Source: Pseudomonas entomophila L48 (GTDB lineage Bacteria; Pseudomonadota; Gammaproteobacteria; Pseudomonadales; Pseudomonadaceae). From it: a DNA stretch of 64,000 nucleotides. Of the stretch, positions 1-7,775 are shown piece by piece; position 1 is the first letter of the stretch, and each line of letters starts with the position of its first letter. The notes below the pieces were generated by a model. It was not told where the DNA came from, did not search any database, and saw only the letters and a list, made by a program, of their open reading frames with translations. Location of the stretch: NCBI RefSeq assembly GCF_000026105.1, contig NC_008027.1:1174501-1238500 (forward strand), in the 5' to 3' direction. The position numbers and the translations under genes were made by a program.

Positions 1-126
1 GGATCTCCTGATTCAGGTCTGTTTGCGGTTTGCGCAAGGCCGATCACGGGCGGCCCGATGAGCGTCGGCGAGTTTGTACTCTTTGCGACGCAAGGGCTGG
101 ATCATAGCACCGGCCCCGGTGCATAA
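1..126 (+). other. Open reading frame entering from the left edge, coding status unclear
   Basis: Frame 1 is open from the first base to a TAA at 124-126 (41 codons, reading ...VGEFVLFATQGLDHSTGPGA-stop). It could be the tail of a gene that begins outside the window. I recognise no family, and the length is compatible with chance in GC-rich DNA. Nothing else is visible between 127 and the REP element at 201. Confidence 0.15.
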
Positions 127-200
127 CCACGCAACATCTATAGGGAATAGAGGTTCCAGAGCGGTTGGCCGGTGCCGACCAGCGGCCGGCACGGATAATC

Positions 201-223
201 GTAGGAGCCGGCTTGCCGGCGAA
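201..223 (+). repeat. REP element, single copy (GCCGGC stem)
   Basis: This is a Pseudomonas REP hairpin of the form GTAGGAGC + stem + loop + stem + GAA, with stem GCCGG/CCGGC. It lies just downstream of the exporter gene, a typical extragenic position. Confidence 0.8.
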
Positions 224-248
224 AGGGCCGCAAGGCGGCCCCGAGGTA

Positions 249-848
249 TCAGTTGAAGATCAACTGCGCCGCCACCGCGAACATCATCACCGCCACCATC
301 AGGTCGAGCATCCGCCAGGTGGCCGGGCGTGCCAGCCAGGGCGCCAGCCAGGCCGCGCCGATCGCCAGGGTCGAGAACCACACCAGCGAGGCGCTGGCGG
401 CCCCCGCCACATAGGCGCCGGGCACGGTCTGCTGGGCGCCGAGCGAGCCGATCAGCAGCACGGTGTCCAGGTACACATGGGGGTTGAGCAGGGTTACCGC
501 CAGGGCGCTGAGCAGCACCGCCCGGCGCGAACGTATGCCTTGGCCTTCCTGGTGGTGCAGGCTCTGCTTGGAAAAGGCGCTGCGCAGTGCCTTGGCGCCG
601 TACCAGATCAGGAACACCGCGCCGCCCCAGCGGGCGATGGCCAGCAGCGTCGGGTTGTGCGCCAGCACCGTGGCCAGGCCGAACACGCCGGCGGCCACCA
701 GGAGCGCGTCGCAGACGACGCACAGCGCCGCCACCGGCAGGTGATGCTCGCGGCGCAGGCTCTGCGCCAGCACGAAGGCGTTCTGCGCGCCGATGGCCAT
801 GATCAGCCCGAAAGCCACCAGCATGCCGTTCACATAGCTTTGCCACAT
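249..848 (-). CDS. argO: LysE/ArgO family basic amino-acid exporter
   Basis: This 199-residue inner-membrane protein has the usual length and about six hydrophobic segments of the LysE superfamily. The N-terminal segment contains the family's 'GAQNAFV' signature at about residues 21-27, which in LysE/ArgO proteins is linked to export of lysine or arginine. It is transcribed away from a LysR regulator of the ArgP/LysG type 124 bp upstream, the classic arrangement in which the regulator senses Lys/Arg and switches on the exporter. Start is the ATG at 848 with a weak ribosome site. Family assignment is firm. The substrate (Arg, Lys or both) is inferred from the gene pair, so the symbol is provisional. 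Confidence 0.85.
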   Translation of the reverse strand: MWQSYVNGMLVAFGLIMAIGAQNAFVLAQSLRREHHLPVAALCVVCDALLVAAGVFGLATVLAHNPTLLAIARWGGAVFLIWYGAKALRSAFSKQSLHHQEGQGIRSRRAVLLSALAVTLLNPHVYLDTVLLIGSLGAQQTVPGAYVAGAASASLVWFSTLAIGAAWLAPWLARPATWRMLDLMVAVMMFAVAAQLIFN

Positions 849-972
849 AGCGGGAACACTCCACTGGCGCCGACGAAGCGCCGGCGCTGATTAACGAGAA
901 AGATGTGGCTATTGTGGCGCGTGCGGCTGTATAAGAAAAACCAATAAAGCTCATCCATCATTAGGGAAATCG
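849..972. promoter_or_regulatory. Divergent argO-argP promoter region
   Basis: This is the 124 bp gap between the divergent exporter and regulator. It should hold both promoters and the regulator's binding site. The half nearest the regulator is AT-richer than its surroundings, but I cannot assign one clear -35/-10 pair. Confidence 0.4.
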
Positions 973-1863
973 ATGTTCGACTACAAGCTGCTCGCCGCCC
1001 TGGCCGCGGTGATCGAACAAGGCGGCTTCGAGCGCGCCGCCCAGGTGCTGGGGTTGTCGCAGTCGGCCATCTCGCAGCGCATCAAACTGCTTGAGGCGCG
1101 GGTCGGCCAGCCGGTGCTGGTACGCGCGACGCCGCCCAGCCCCACTGAAGTTGGTCGCCAACTGCTCAACCATGTGCAGCAGGTGCGCCTGCTTGAGCGC
1201 GACCTGCAGCAGCAGGTACCAGCGCTGGACGAGGAGGGGATGCCCGAGCGGCTGCGCATAGCCCTTAACGCCGATAGCCTGGCGACCTGGTGGGCGGGCG
1301 CGGTGGGGGCTTTCTGCGCCGAGCAGCAGGTGCTGCTAGACCTGGTGGTCGAAGACCAGGATGTCGGTCTCAAGCGCATGCGCGCAGGCGAGGTGGCGGC
1401 CTGCCTGTGCGGTAGCGAGCGACCGGTGGCGGGTGCGCGTAGCCTGCCCTTGGGGGCGATGCGCTACCGTGCCCTGGCCAGCCCGACGTTCATGGCGCGC
1501 TATTTCCCCAACGGTTTTGCTGCCGAGCGCCTGGCCCGCACACCGGCGATCGTGTTCGGCCCGGATGATTTCCTGCAGCATCGTTACCTGGCGTCGCTGG
1601 GTATCCAGGACGGTTTCCTGCACCACCTGTGCCCGTCGTCCGAAGGCTTCCTGCGCATGACCGAGGCGGGCCTTGGCTGGGGCCTGGTGCCCGAACGCCA
1701 GGTGGCCGAGCAACTGACGCGGGGGGAACTGGTGGAAATTTGCAGCGATACCCCCATCGATGTGCCGCTGTACTGGCATCATTGGCGCAATGGCGGGCAA
1801 CTGCTCGCTCAACTGACCGAACACCTGCGCCAGTCGGCGCGGCATTGGCTGGTGCCCTTGTAG
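973..1863 (+). CDS. argP: LysR-family regulator of ArgP/LysG type
   Basis: This 296-residue protein has an N-terminal winged helix-turn-helix (about residues 1-60, including 'FERAAQVLGLSQSAIS') and a C-terminal LysR effector domain. The start 'FDYKLLAALAAVIEQGGFE' is the pattern of ArgP/LysG proteins. ArgP family members bind lysine or arginine and control the divergent exporter. The ATG at 973 follows an 'agggaaat' ribosome site. It is expected to control the divergent LysE-type gene. Orthology to E. coli ArgP is by N-terminal similarity and context. Confidence 0.85.
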   Translation: MFDYKLLAALAAVIEQGGFERAAQVLGLSQSAISQRIKLLEARVGQPVLVRATPPSPTEVGRQLLNHVQQVRLLERDLQQQVPALDEEGMPERLRIALNADSLATWWAGAVGAFCAEQQVLLDLVVEDQDVGLKRMRAGEVAACLCGSERPVAGARSLPLGAMRYRALASPTFMARYFPNGFAAERLARTPAIVFGPDDFLQHRYLASLGIQDGFLHHLCPSSEGFLRMTEAGLGWGLVPERQVAEQLTRGELVEICSDTPIDVPLYWHHWRNGGQLLAQLTEHLRQSARHWLVPL

Positions 1864-1912
1864 GCACATCTGGCGTCAACTGCATCTGAAATCTGGCAAG
1901 GCGGAGTCTTAC

Positions 1913-2908
1913 ATGCGAATTCTGGTCACCGGCGCGAGCGGCTTCATCGGCGGGCGCTTTGCGCGTTTCGCCCTGGAGCAGGGCCTGGAGGTACGGGTCA
2001 ACGGTCGGCGGGCGGAGGGCGTGGAGCACCTGGTCAAGCGCGGGGCGCAGTTCATTCCCGGCGACCTGGGTGATGCCGAGCTGGCCCGGCGCCTGTGCCA
2101 GGGTGTCGACGCGGTGGTGCACTGTGCGGGTGCCGTGGGTACCTGGGGCCGCTACCAGGACTTCCACCAGGGCAATGTGGTGCTCACCGAAAACGTGGTT
2201 GAAGGCTGCATCAAGGAGCACGTGCGTCGCCTGGTGCATCTGTCGTCGCCGTCGATCTACTTCAATGGCCGCTCGCGCCTGGATATCCGTGAGGACCAGG
2301 TGCCGCGACGTTTCCACGACCATTACGCACTGACCAAGCACCTCGCCGAGCAGAAAGTATTCGGTGCCAAGGAGTTCGGCCTGGAGGTGCTAGCGCTGCG
2401 CCCGCGTTTCGTCACCGGGGCCGGGGACGCGAGCATTTTCCCGCGGCTGATGCGCATGCAGCGCAAGGGGCGGGTGGCGATCATCGGCAATGGCCTGAAC
2501 AAGGTCGACTTCACCAGCGTGCACAACCTCAACGAGGCGTTGCTCAGCGCGCTGTTCGCCGGGGATGAAGCCCTCGGCCAGGCCTACAACATCAGCAACG
2601 GCCACCCGCTGCCGCTGTGGGACGTGGTGAACTACGTGATGCGCCAGATGCAACTGCCCCAGGTCACCCGCTACCGCTCCTACGGCATGGCCTACAGCCT
2701 GGCCGCGCTCAACGAGGCGGCCTGCCTGCTCTGGCCCGGGCGCCCGCAGCCGACCCTGACGCGCACCGCGATGCAAGTGATGAGCACGGATTTCACCCTC
2801 GACATCAGCCGTGCCCGTCAGTATCTGGACTACCGGCCGAAGACCACCGTCTGGGCCGCACTGGATGAATTTTGCACCTGGTGGAAGGCGCAACCGGGCA
2901 ATCAGTGA
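1913..2908 (+). CDS. NAD-dependent epimerase/dehydratase (extended SDR)
   Basis: This 331-residue protein opens with a Rossmann fold. The dinucleotide motif GASGFIGG is at residues 7-14, followed by an acidic loop. The catalytic motif YALTK fits YxxxK, with an upstream 'SSPSIYF' serine segment, so the SDR active site is complete. Sequence character is closest to 3-beta-hydroxysteroid dehydrogenase/isomerase-like extended SDRs. The substrate cannot be told from sequence. It stands alone, about 50 bp after argP and followed by the coiled-coil gene on the same strand. The ATG at 1913 is preceded by 'aaggcggag'. Confidence 0.8.
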   Translation: MRILVTGASGFIGGRFARFALEQGLEVRVNGRRAEGVEHLVKRGAQFIPGDLGDAELARRLCQGVDAVVHCAGAVGTWGRYQDFHQGNVVLTENVVEGCIKEHVRRLVHLSSPSIYFNGRSRLDIREDQVPRRFHDHYALTKHLAEQKVFGAKEFGLEVLALRPRFVTGAGDASIFPRLMRMQRKGRVAIIGNGLNKVDFTSVHNLNEALLSALFAGDEALGQAYNISNGHPLPLWDVVNYVMRQMQLPQVTRYRSYGMAYSLAALNEAACLLWPGRPQPTLTRTAMQVMSTDFTLDISRARQYLDYRPKTTVWAALDEFCTWWKAQPGNQ

Positions 2909-2995
2909 ACCTGGCGCCGGGATGATGGTCATCAGTGCGCCGCCCAGGCGGTTTATACTCATGCCTCTTTGCTACTACTGCGGTTGAATGCATCC

Positions 2996-3820
2996 ATGCG
3001 TAATGACGCCCACGACGATTTCGACGATGTGCCCGCCCTGCGCGCCGGTACTCCTGATGATGATGAGCTGCTGCCCGCCCACGTGGCGCGCAGCCGCCAG
3101 AAAGCCGCGCAACCGCGCAGCAATGGCCCTTTGTGGGCACTGCTCGGGGCATCGTTCATCGCCCTGGCGGGGTTGGGTTGGTGGAGCTTCCAGCAGATCT
3201 CGCTTATGGAGCAGCAACTGGTGGCCACCCAGGAAAGCTTCGCCCGCATCAGCGAGGAAGCGGCGGGGCGCTTGCAGGCGATCAGCGGCAAGGTCGATGC
3301 CAGCGAATCGAACAGCAACACTGGCAGCGAGGCGCTGAAGCTGCAGATCCGTCAGTTGCAGGCCAACCTGGCCGAGCAGGGCAAGCAGCAGCAAGGTGTC
3401 GCCGGCCAGGCAGGCGACTTGGGCAAGCGCCTGGAGCAGGTGTTGGCCGATACCCGCGAACAGCAGAAGGCGGTGACCGAACTGCAAGGCCAGCTGCAGG
3501 CGCAGTTGAAGGCGGTCAATGCGGAGCTGGCGGCGCTCAAGTCGGGCCAGGTCGACGGTGGCAAGCTGGACGATCAGCTCAAGAACTTGAACAGTGAAGT
3601 GGCGGCACTGCGCAAGCAGGGCAACCCAAGCGCGGCCATCGCCAGCCTGGAGCAGGATGTGCTAGTGCTCAAGAGCCAGGTCGACAACCGTCCGGCGCAG
3701 GCGTCCGGTGGTGCCTCGGTGCAGGAGTTCGATGCCTTCCGCGGGCAGATGACCCGCAACATCAACACCCTGCAGAGCCAGATCCAGAACCTGCAACAGC
3801 AGATCAACGCACGGCCCTGA
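2996..3820 (+). CDS. Single-pass membrane protein with long coiled coil
   Basis: This 274-residue protein is read from the ATG at 2996; an in-frame TTG at 2969 is less likely. Residues 1-40 are hydrophilic and acidic, about 45-65 form one transmembrane helix (PLWALLGASFIALAGLGWW), and the rest is Gln/Ala/Leu-rich heptad sequence predicted to be coiled coil up to the last residue. Orientation is probably N-in with the coiled coil in the periplasm. Homologues are often labelled 'ATPase' in Pseudomonas genomes, but I see no Walker motif, so that label is unsupported. A role in envelope organisation is a guess from architecture. Confidence 0.75.
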   Translation: MRNDAHDDFDDVPALRAGTPDDDELLPAHVARSRQKAAQPRSNGPLWALLGASFIALAGLGWWSFQQISLMEQQLVATQESFARISEEAAGRLQAISGKVDASESNSNTGSEALKLQIRQLQANLAEQGKQQQGVAGQAGDLGKRLEQVLADTREQQKAVTELQGQLQAQLKAVNAELAALKSGQVDGGKLDDQLKNLNSEVAALRKQGNPSAAIASLEQDVLVLKSQVDNRPAQASGGASVQEFDAFRGQMTRNINTLQSQIQNLQQQINARP

Positions 3821-3827
3821 GCGATTG

Positions 3828-3873
3828 TTCGCCGGCAAGCCGGCTCCTGCGTAGGAGCCGGCTTGCCGGCGAA
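3828..3873. repeat. REPIN: two REPs tail to tail with no spacer
   Basis: Inverted REP copies at 3828-3850 and 3851-3873 (GCCGGC stems) abut directly and form a near-perfect 46-bp palindrome between the convergent coiled-coil and ene-reductase genes. It could act as a bidirectional transcript-end structure. Confidence 0.85.
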
Positions 3874-3884
3874 CAGGGCCTCAC

Positions 3885-4934
3885 TTACATCCGCGGATAA
3901 TCGATATACCCCACCGGCCCCTTGCCATAGAAGGTCTCTGGATGCGGCGCATTGAGCGGTGCATCGGCAGCCAGGCGTGCCGGGAGATCAGGGTTGGCGA
4001 TGAACGGGATGCCAAAGGCCACGGCATCGGCCTTGCCAGCGGCGAGGGCGGCATTGGCGCTGCTCTTGTCGAAGCGCTCATTGACGATGTACGGGCCACC
4101 AAAGGCCTGCTTGATCAGCGAGCCGATGCTGTCGTCGGCCTCTTTCTCCCGCGAGCAGATGAAGGCGATGCCGCGCTTGCCCAGTTCACGGGCCACGTAG
4201 GTGAAGGTCTCGGCGCGGTCCGCGTCGCCCATGTCATGGGCGTCGGCGCGCGGTGCCAGGTGCACCCCCACACGGCCAGGGCCCCACACCTCGACCACGG
4301 CGTCGGTTACTTCCAGCAACAGCCGGGCACGGTTCTCCAACGAGCCTCCGTAGCGGTCGCTGCGCTGGTTGGTGCTGCTTTGCAGGAACTGGTCGAGCAG
4401 GTAGCCATTGGCGCCATGGATCTCGACACCGTCGAAGCCCGCCGCCTTGGCGTTCTCGGCCCCGCTGCGGTAGGCCTCGACGATATCGGCGATCTCCTCG
4501 GTCTCCAAGGCGCGCGGGGTCGGGTAGTCGCTGAGCGGCCGCACTAGGCTGACATGGCCTTTGGGCTGGATCGCGCTGGGCGCCACCGGCAGTTCGCCGT
4601 TGAGGTACGACGGGTGGGAAATGCGCCCGACATGCCACAGCTGCAGGAAGATCCGCCCGCCAGCGCCGTGGACGGCCTTGGTGACGTTGTGCCAGCCGCG
4701 CACCTGCTCGTCGTTCCAGATGCCGGGCGTGTCAGGGTAGCCGACGCCCATGGCGGTGACCGAGGTCGCCTCGCTCAGGATCAGCCCGGCGCTGGCGCGT
4801 TGTACGTAGTACTCGGCCATCAGCGCGTTGGGCACGCGGCCCTCGTCGGCGCGGCAGCGGGTCAGCGGGGCCATGATGATGCGGTTGGGCAGTTCGAGGT
4901 CGCCCAGGGTGATCGGGTCGAAGAGCGTAGTCAT
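3885..4934 (-). CDS. xenB: Old Yellow Enzyme family ene-reductase (XenB/NemA-like)
   Basis: This 349-residue FMN-dependent (alpha/beta)8 barrel matches the XenB xenobiotic reductase branch almost throughout. The start 'TTLFDPITLGDLELPNRI', the segment 'MAPLTRC', the substrate-binding 'HGANGYL' and 'DQFLQSSTNQRSDRYGGS', and the C-terminal 'FIANPDLPARL' FMN-phosphate region are all present. Family members reduce activated alkenes, N-ethylmaleimide, nitrate esters and nitroaromatics with NADPH. The ATG at 4934 is preferred over the in-frame TTG two codons upstream. The ArsR regulator starts further upstream on the same strand, leaving a 46 bp gap, so the two probably share a transcript. Annotation by family resemblance is strong. 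Confidence 0.9.
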   Translation of the reverse strand: MTTLFDPITLGDLELPNRIIMAPLTRCRADEGRVPNALMAEYYVQRASAGLILSEATSVTAMGVGYPDTPGIWNDEQVRGWHNVTKAVHGAGGRIFLQLWHVGRISHPSYLNGELPVAPSAIQPKGHVSLVRPLSDYPTPRALETEEIADIVEAYRSGAENAKAAGFDGVEIHGANGYLLDQFLQSSTNQRSDRYGGSLENRARLLLEVTDAVVEVWGPGRVGVHLAPRADAHDMGDADRAETFTYVARELGKRGIAFICSREKEADDSIGSLIKQAFGGPYIVNERFDKSSANAALAAGKADAVAFGIPFIANPDLPARLAADAPLNAPHPETFYGKGPVGYIDYPRM

Positions 4935-4980
4935 GTGCAAAGCCTCGCTTGAATCAGTGGATACGGCGGCATCGCCGCTG

Positions 4981-5283
4981 TCAGAGCTCTTGGCTCATCT
5001 GCTTGAGGAACGCCTGGATGGTGGCCTCGTTGCGTTTGAAGAAATGCCATTGGCCGACCTTCTGGCTGCTGATCAGGCCTGCGCGCTGCAGGGTGGCCAG
5101 GTGGGCGGAGACGGTCGACTGCGACAGGCCGCAGCGTTGGTCGATCTGCCCGGCGCATACGCCGTTGTCGGTGCTGTGCTGCTGGTCGGGGAACTGCACC
5201 GCCGGGTCCTTCAGCCAGGCGAGGATTTCGCGCCGGACCGGGTGGGACAGGGCTTTTATGATTTCGTCGAGATCGATCGGCAT
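4981..5283 (-). CDS. ArsR-family repressor upstream of xenB
   Basis: This 100-residue winged helix-turn-helix protein has the ArsR/SmtB fold: 'IIKALSHPVRREILAWL' at about 8-24 and the recognition region 'GLSQSTVSAHLATLQRAGLI'. There is no CxC metal site like ArsR or CadC. The only cysteines are in 'GVCAGQIDQRCGL' (around residues 42-53), so a metal role is possible but not shown, and electrophile or thiol sensing would fit the reductase next door. It is the first gene of a likely arsR-xenB operon. Its promoter region contains an inverted repeat suited to self-repression. Confidence 0.85.
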   Translation of the reverse strand: MPIDLDEIIKALSHPVRREILAWLKDPAVQFPDQQHSTDNGVCAGQIDQRCGLSQSTVSAHLATLQRAGLISSQKVGQWHFFKRNEATIQAFLKQMSQEL

Positions 5284-5310
5284 GGCGGGTTCTCAGGCTG
5301 TGTAACGGTA

Positions 5311-5350
5311 TATCGCGATGAGACGAAATATAAATCGGTAGTTCGCGATA
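5311..5350. promoter_or_regulatory. Inverted repeat TATCGCGA...TCGCGATA, candidate ArsR operator
   Basis: Arms at 5311-5318 and 5343-5350 are exact reverse complements with 24 bases of AT-rich DNA between them (centres 32 bp apart). They sit 28-67 bp upstream of the ArsR start, inside a locally AT-rich stretch that also must hold the promoter. Assignment to this ArsR protein is by position only. Confidence 0.5.
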
Positions 5351-5436
5351 CACAAATATGAAAGTGTTCTGAGCTGAGCTGCAATCGCTATATCGGGCCA
5401 TGACGATGGGGGCAGGGCGAGTGCTAGACTGCCGCC

Positions 5437-6030
5437 ATGAACTACCTCGCACACCTGCACCTTGGCGGCGACGCGCCGCAACAACTGCTCGGCAGCCTGT
5501 ATGGCGATTTCGTCAAAGGTGCGCTTGAGGGGCGTTTTCCCCCTGTGCTGGAGGCGGCGATCCGGCTGCACCGGCAGATCGACAGCTACACCGACAGCCA
5601 TCCGCTGGTGCTGGCGGCGCTGGCGCGTTTTCCCCGGGAGCGGCGGCGTTTTGCCGGGATCGTGCTGGATGTGTTCTTCGACCATTGCCTGGCGCGGCAC
5701 TGGGGCGAGTACGCCGAACAGCCGCTGGCGCAGTTCACCGGTGACTTCTACAAGGTGCTGCTGGCCGAGCCGGCGCTGCCGGGCCGGCTGGCGCGGATCG
5801 CGCCGTTCATGGCGGCGGACGACTGGCTGGGTGCCTATGGCGACTTCGCTGTGCTGGAGCAGGTGTTCCAGGGCATCGCCCGGCGCCTGTCGCGGCCGGA
5901 AGGGATGACGGGGATGATGGGCGAGGTGGAGCGCTTGTACACGCCATTGCTGGCGGACTTTCGCGAGTTCTATCCGCAGTTACAGGCCTTTGCCGCAGCG
6001 AAGCGCTCCGAATCTCCGGCCAGCTTGTAG
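5437..6030 (+). CDS. acpH: Acyl carrier protein phosphodiesterase
   Basis: This 197-residue protein belongs to the AcpH (DUF479) family: 'MNYLAHLHL' start, 'GSLYGDFVKG', 'IRLHRQIDSYTDSHP', and the HD-like 'FDHCLARHW'. AcpH removes the 4'-phosphopantetheine arm from holo-ACP in a metal-dependent reaction. Length matches the E. coli protein (about 193 residues). It is divergent from arsR. The stop codon TAG (6028-6030) lies inside a REP element, so the repeat supplies the end of the reading frame. Confidence 0.88.
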   Translation: MNYLAHLHLGGDAPQQLLGSLYGDFVKGALEGRFPPVLEAAIRLHRQIDSYTDSHPLVLAALARFPRERRRFAGIVLDVFFDHCLARHWGEYAEQPLAQFTGDFYKVLLAEPALPGRLARIAPFMAADDWLGAYGDFAVLEQVFQGIARRLSRPEGMTGMMGEVERLYTPLLADFREFYPQLQAFAAAKRSESPASL

Positions 6031-6067
6031 GAGCGGCTTCAGCCGCGATCACCGGCAAAGCCGGTGC
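6025..6067 (+). repeat. REP element overlapping the acpH stop codon
   Basis: A REP with GCGGCT stem (6027-6049) is followed by a short ACCGGC/GCCGGT hairpin at 6050-6066. The GTAG of the REP is also the acpH stop. Confidence 0.75.
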
Positions 6068-6205
6068 CATCCCCCATGGTTGATCACAGTTGCCTTCCAG
6101 GCCCAAGAATCAGATTTAACCCCTTTCGTGTAGTCCATTTCCCAAACATACTCCCGCCCCCCTTTTTCCGTTGCGGTCGTTTTGGCATGGCTCTAGTCTC
6201 GGCGG

Positions 6206-6348
6206 GTCGCTTGAATCAGCGACCGGCTTTGACAGGCCGCTCTGAACAGACCGTATGGCCTTGCCGTTATGGCAGCTGTGCGTGGGGCACCTCGTGTGCG
6301 CCGGTTTCTGGTCTTGTTCACCGGTCTGTCAACCCATGTGCAGCTGCC
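6206..6348 (+). ncRNA. Candidate structured leader RNA before a small-gene pair
   Basis: Between acpH and the next small gene (6031-6405, no convincing CDS) the DNA can fold into a set of nested stems. A hairpin GTCGCT/AGCGAC lies at 6206-6223. An outer stem pairs GGCAGCTG (6271-6278) with CAGCTGCC (6341-6348). Inside it are a GGCAC-type hairpin (about 6286-6300) and CCGGT/ACCGG (6301-6324). The 3' edge is 57 bases before the start of the next gene. I recall similar leaders before DUF6124/DUF3077 genes in other pseudomonads, but have not checked. It could be a regulatory leader, a small RNA, or a DNA-level recombination signal. Confidence 0.35.
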
Positions 6349-6405
6349 ACCTTCTTGTTTGACAGCAGGCTGTGGTAGTCCTCATTCACGAACAGGACTA
6401 TGACC

Positions 6406-6648
6406 ATGCTAAAGATCGTTCCTGATCCACCCCATCACCCTCACTCCCTCGAAGACACCCTCATCCAGGCCACAGAGTACGCCCTGTGCGCGCTGACCGT
6501 GGCCCATCAGGCCGTGCACGCCCAGCCCAGATCACCGGCCACGATCCTGATGATGGCGTCGATCCACGAAGTCGAATCGCTGCGGTTGCTGCTCGAATCG
6601 GCGTTGATCCAGGTGCAGATGTCGGCGCAGCCGCAGACGCTGCACTAA
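6406..6648 (+). CDS. Small DUF6124-like protein of unknown function
   Basis: This 80-residue protein is read from the ATG at 6406, which lies 8 bases after AGGA at 6394-6397; the ATG at 6400 would be too close to that site. Residues 1-12 are Pro/His-rich (VPDPPHHPHS), then a mostly helical domain with 'ALCALTVAHQAVHAQ' and 'IHEVESLRLLLESALIQVQ'. It resembles the small Pseudomonas-specific proteins grouped as DUF6124 and sits 124 bp before a DUF3077 gene, its usual partner. No function is known to me. Confidence 0.6.
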   Translation: MLKIVPDPPHHPHSLEDTLIQATEYALCALTVAHQAVHAQPRSPATILMMASIHEVESLRLLLESALIQVQMSAQPQTLH

Positions 6649-6663
6649 GCCCTTGCCGGCCCT

Positions 6664-6731
6664 GTTCGCCAGCAAGGCTGGCTCCTACCGGGGCTGCGCT
6701 TCACCTGTAGGAGCCAGCCTTGCTGGCGAAC
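6664..6731. repeat. REPIN (CCAGC/GCTGG stems)
   Basis: Inverted REP copies at 6664-6688 and 6707-6731 with 18 bases between them fill the gap between the two small genes. Both arms carry the same CAGCAAGGCTG stem-loop variant. Confidence 0.85.
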
Positions 6732-6772
6732 AGGGCCCGCCCAGGCACCTACAACTTCAGGGAGATTGAACA

Positions 6773-7042
6773 ATGACCACAGACGACACCACCCCCAACA
6801 CCACCGCAGGCAAAACCAAGTTCTACCAAGGCGAAGGCCGGACCGCCCCGCTGTTCTGCATCGAACCCGGCATCCCCTGCCAGCACGCCCGCGAACAAGC
6901 TTCGGAACTGATGGGCTGCGTGCGCGACCTGACCATTGCCGGGATTATGGAAGAAAAGCCACAACTGCTCTGGGCGTCGTACTACCTGAGCGCGCTGGCC
7001 AAGGCGCTGATGGATGATGCGGAGCTGGGGATGAGGCACTGA
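6773..7042 (+). CDS. DUF3077 family small protein
   Basis: This 89-residue protein has a polar Thr/Lys-rich start followed by the DUF3077 pattern: 'LFCIEPGIPCQHAREQASELMGC', then 'QLLWASYYLSALAKALMDDAE'. Two Cys residues ('FCIEPGIPC') are conserved in my memory of the family. The ATG at 6773 follows 'agggaga'. Members occur in multiple copies in Pseudomonas, usually beside DUF6124 genes, and have no known function. Probably cytoplasmic; no signal peptide. Confidence 0.75.
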   Translation: MTTDDTTPNTTAGKTKFYQGEGRTAPLFCIEPGIPCQHAREQASELMGCVRDLTIAGIMEEKPQLLWASYYLSALAKALMDDAELGMRH

Positions 7043-7182
7043 GGCCGAAACGGTTCCAACCTGAAACGCGATACTTCACGGGGCGGCAGGCGTCGCCCCG
7101 ACTGCCGTGTTGCTTGTTCTGTTGCAACTGACGCCGGACGCGTAGGCTCAGGAACCTACGTCTCAAGGTATGGGCATGTGCT
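7043..7182. other. Non-coding gap between DUF3077 gene and toxin island
   Basis: Nothing recognisable. Composition shifts here from GC-rich to the AT-richer DNA of the toxin/immunity remnants. Confidence 0.4.
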
Positions 7183-7371
7183 TCATATCAGTAGAAGCGC
7201 CTCAGATATTTTGGCGTTGAGTGTTTCAATTGTTCTGGCGAAACCGTGATAAATCGGCTTTTCCCAGTCGTAATTCTTGATCAGCAAGATGTGAAAGCCA
7301 CCGCGGATGTCAAAGGACAGCCGCCACCCTCCGTCTAAAATCAAATCTCCGTGAAGCTCGATTTGCAGCAT
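7183..7371 (-). CDS. Small ORF at the far end of the RHS immunity region, unknown
   Basis: This 62-residue product (MLQIELHGDLILDGGWRLSF...) starts 3 bases after the stop of the broken immunity frame upstream. Composition is AT-rich, unlike the chromosome around it but like the other immunity genes here. It may be the last piece of an old immunity gene that has lost its upstream part, or a small gene of its own. I recognise no domain. Confidence 0.4.
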   Translation of the reverse strand: MLQIELHGDLILDGGWRLSFDIRGGFHILLIKNYDWEKPIYHGFARTIETLNAKISEALLLI

Positions 7372-7374
7372 GTC

Positions 7375-7657
7375 TTATTTTAAATCGTCCGGACATAATC
7401 CGAGGGGTTGACGAACATCAAGAACAAATTCATTAAAGGTAATCTTTCCATTTTTACCAGAGACATCGATGTCAAGCACACCATTTACCTACAAAGGTCC
7501 ATTGACAACAAGGCAAACTGACAGACTGGCTGCGCCCATCTAGTTTAATTGTCACCTGCCCCCGAATGCGCTCATACAATAGGGCATCACGCGTCCAGGC
7601 GAGCCACTCAGAGCTGTCGACTGTTTCAATAAATATTTTGATTTTTCAGAATTCCAT
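7375..7657 (-). pseudogene. Broken immunity gene, likely cognate of an older RHS tip
   Basis: Read on the minus strand, an ATG at 7657 gives M-E-F then TGA (7646-7648). The same frame continues as KIKIFIETVDSSEWLAWTRD and beyond to a TGA at 7472-7474. A shifted frame (from about 7483) continues with LDIDVSGKNGKITFNEF and ends at TAA 7375-7377. Pieced together this is a protein of about 90 residues with one nonsense codon and one frameshift. Its position directly after a toxin-tip fragment, and its AT-rich composition, make it a decayed immunity gene. This is inferred from reading the frames by eye; no family match is claimed. Confidence 0.55.
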
Positions 7658-7662
7658 GTCTT

Positions 7663-7755
7663 CTATTTCTTAGCGGCAGATGACTTCTCAAGCTTTAGCT
7701 GCAACCAGTTGAAAGTCTGGTGTCTGGACCAGTGAGCGTGCAAAAAATATTCAAC
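7663..7755 (-). pseudogene. Fossil C-terminal end of a displaced RHS toxin tip
   Basis: Just after the functional immunity gene, a 30-codon open frame reads VEYFLHAHWSRHQTFNWLQL and continues to ...EKSSAAKK then TAG (7663-7665). It has no start or upstream part. The 'SRHQTFNWLQ' ending is of the kind I associate with C-terminal ends of RHS/WapA toxins. It is followed, 5 bases on, by the broken immunity frame. This is what remains when a new tip/immunity module is recombined into an RHS gene and the old tip is pushed downstream. Confidence 0.55.
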
Positions 7756-7775
7756 TCAGACCCTGCCCTAGCCTT

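Noticed and set aside
2996..3820. ATPase label for the coiled-coil protein
   Set aside because: No Walker A or B motif; the label in some genomes is probably from weak coiled-coil matches.
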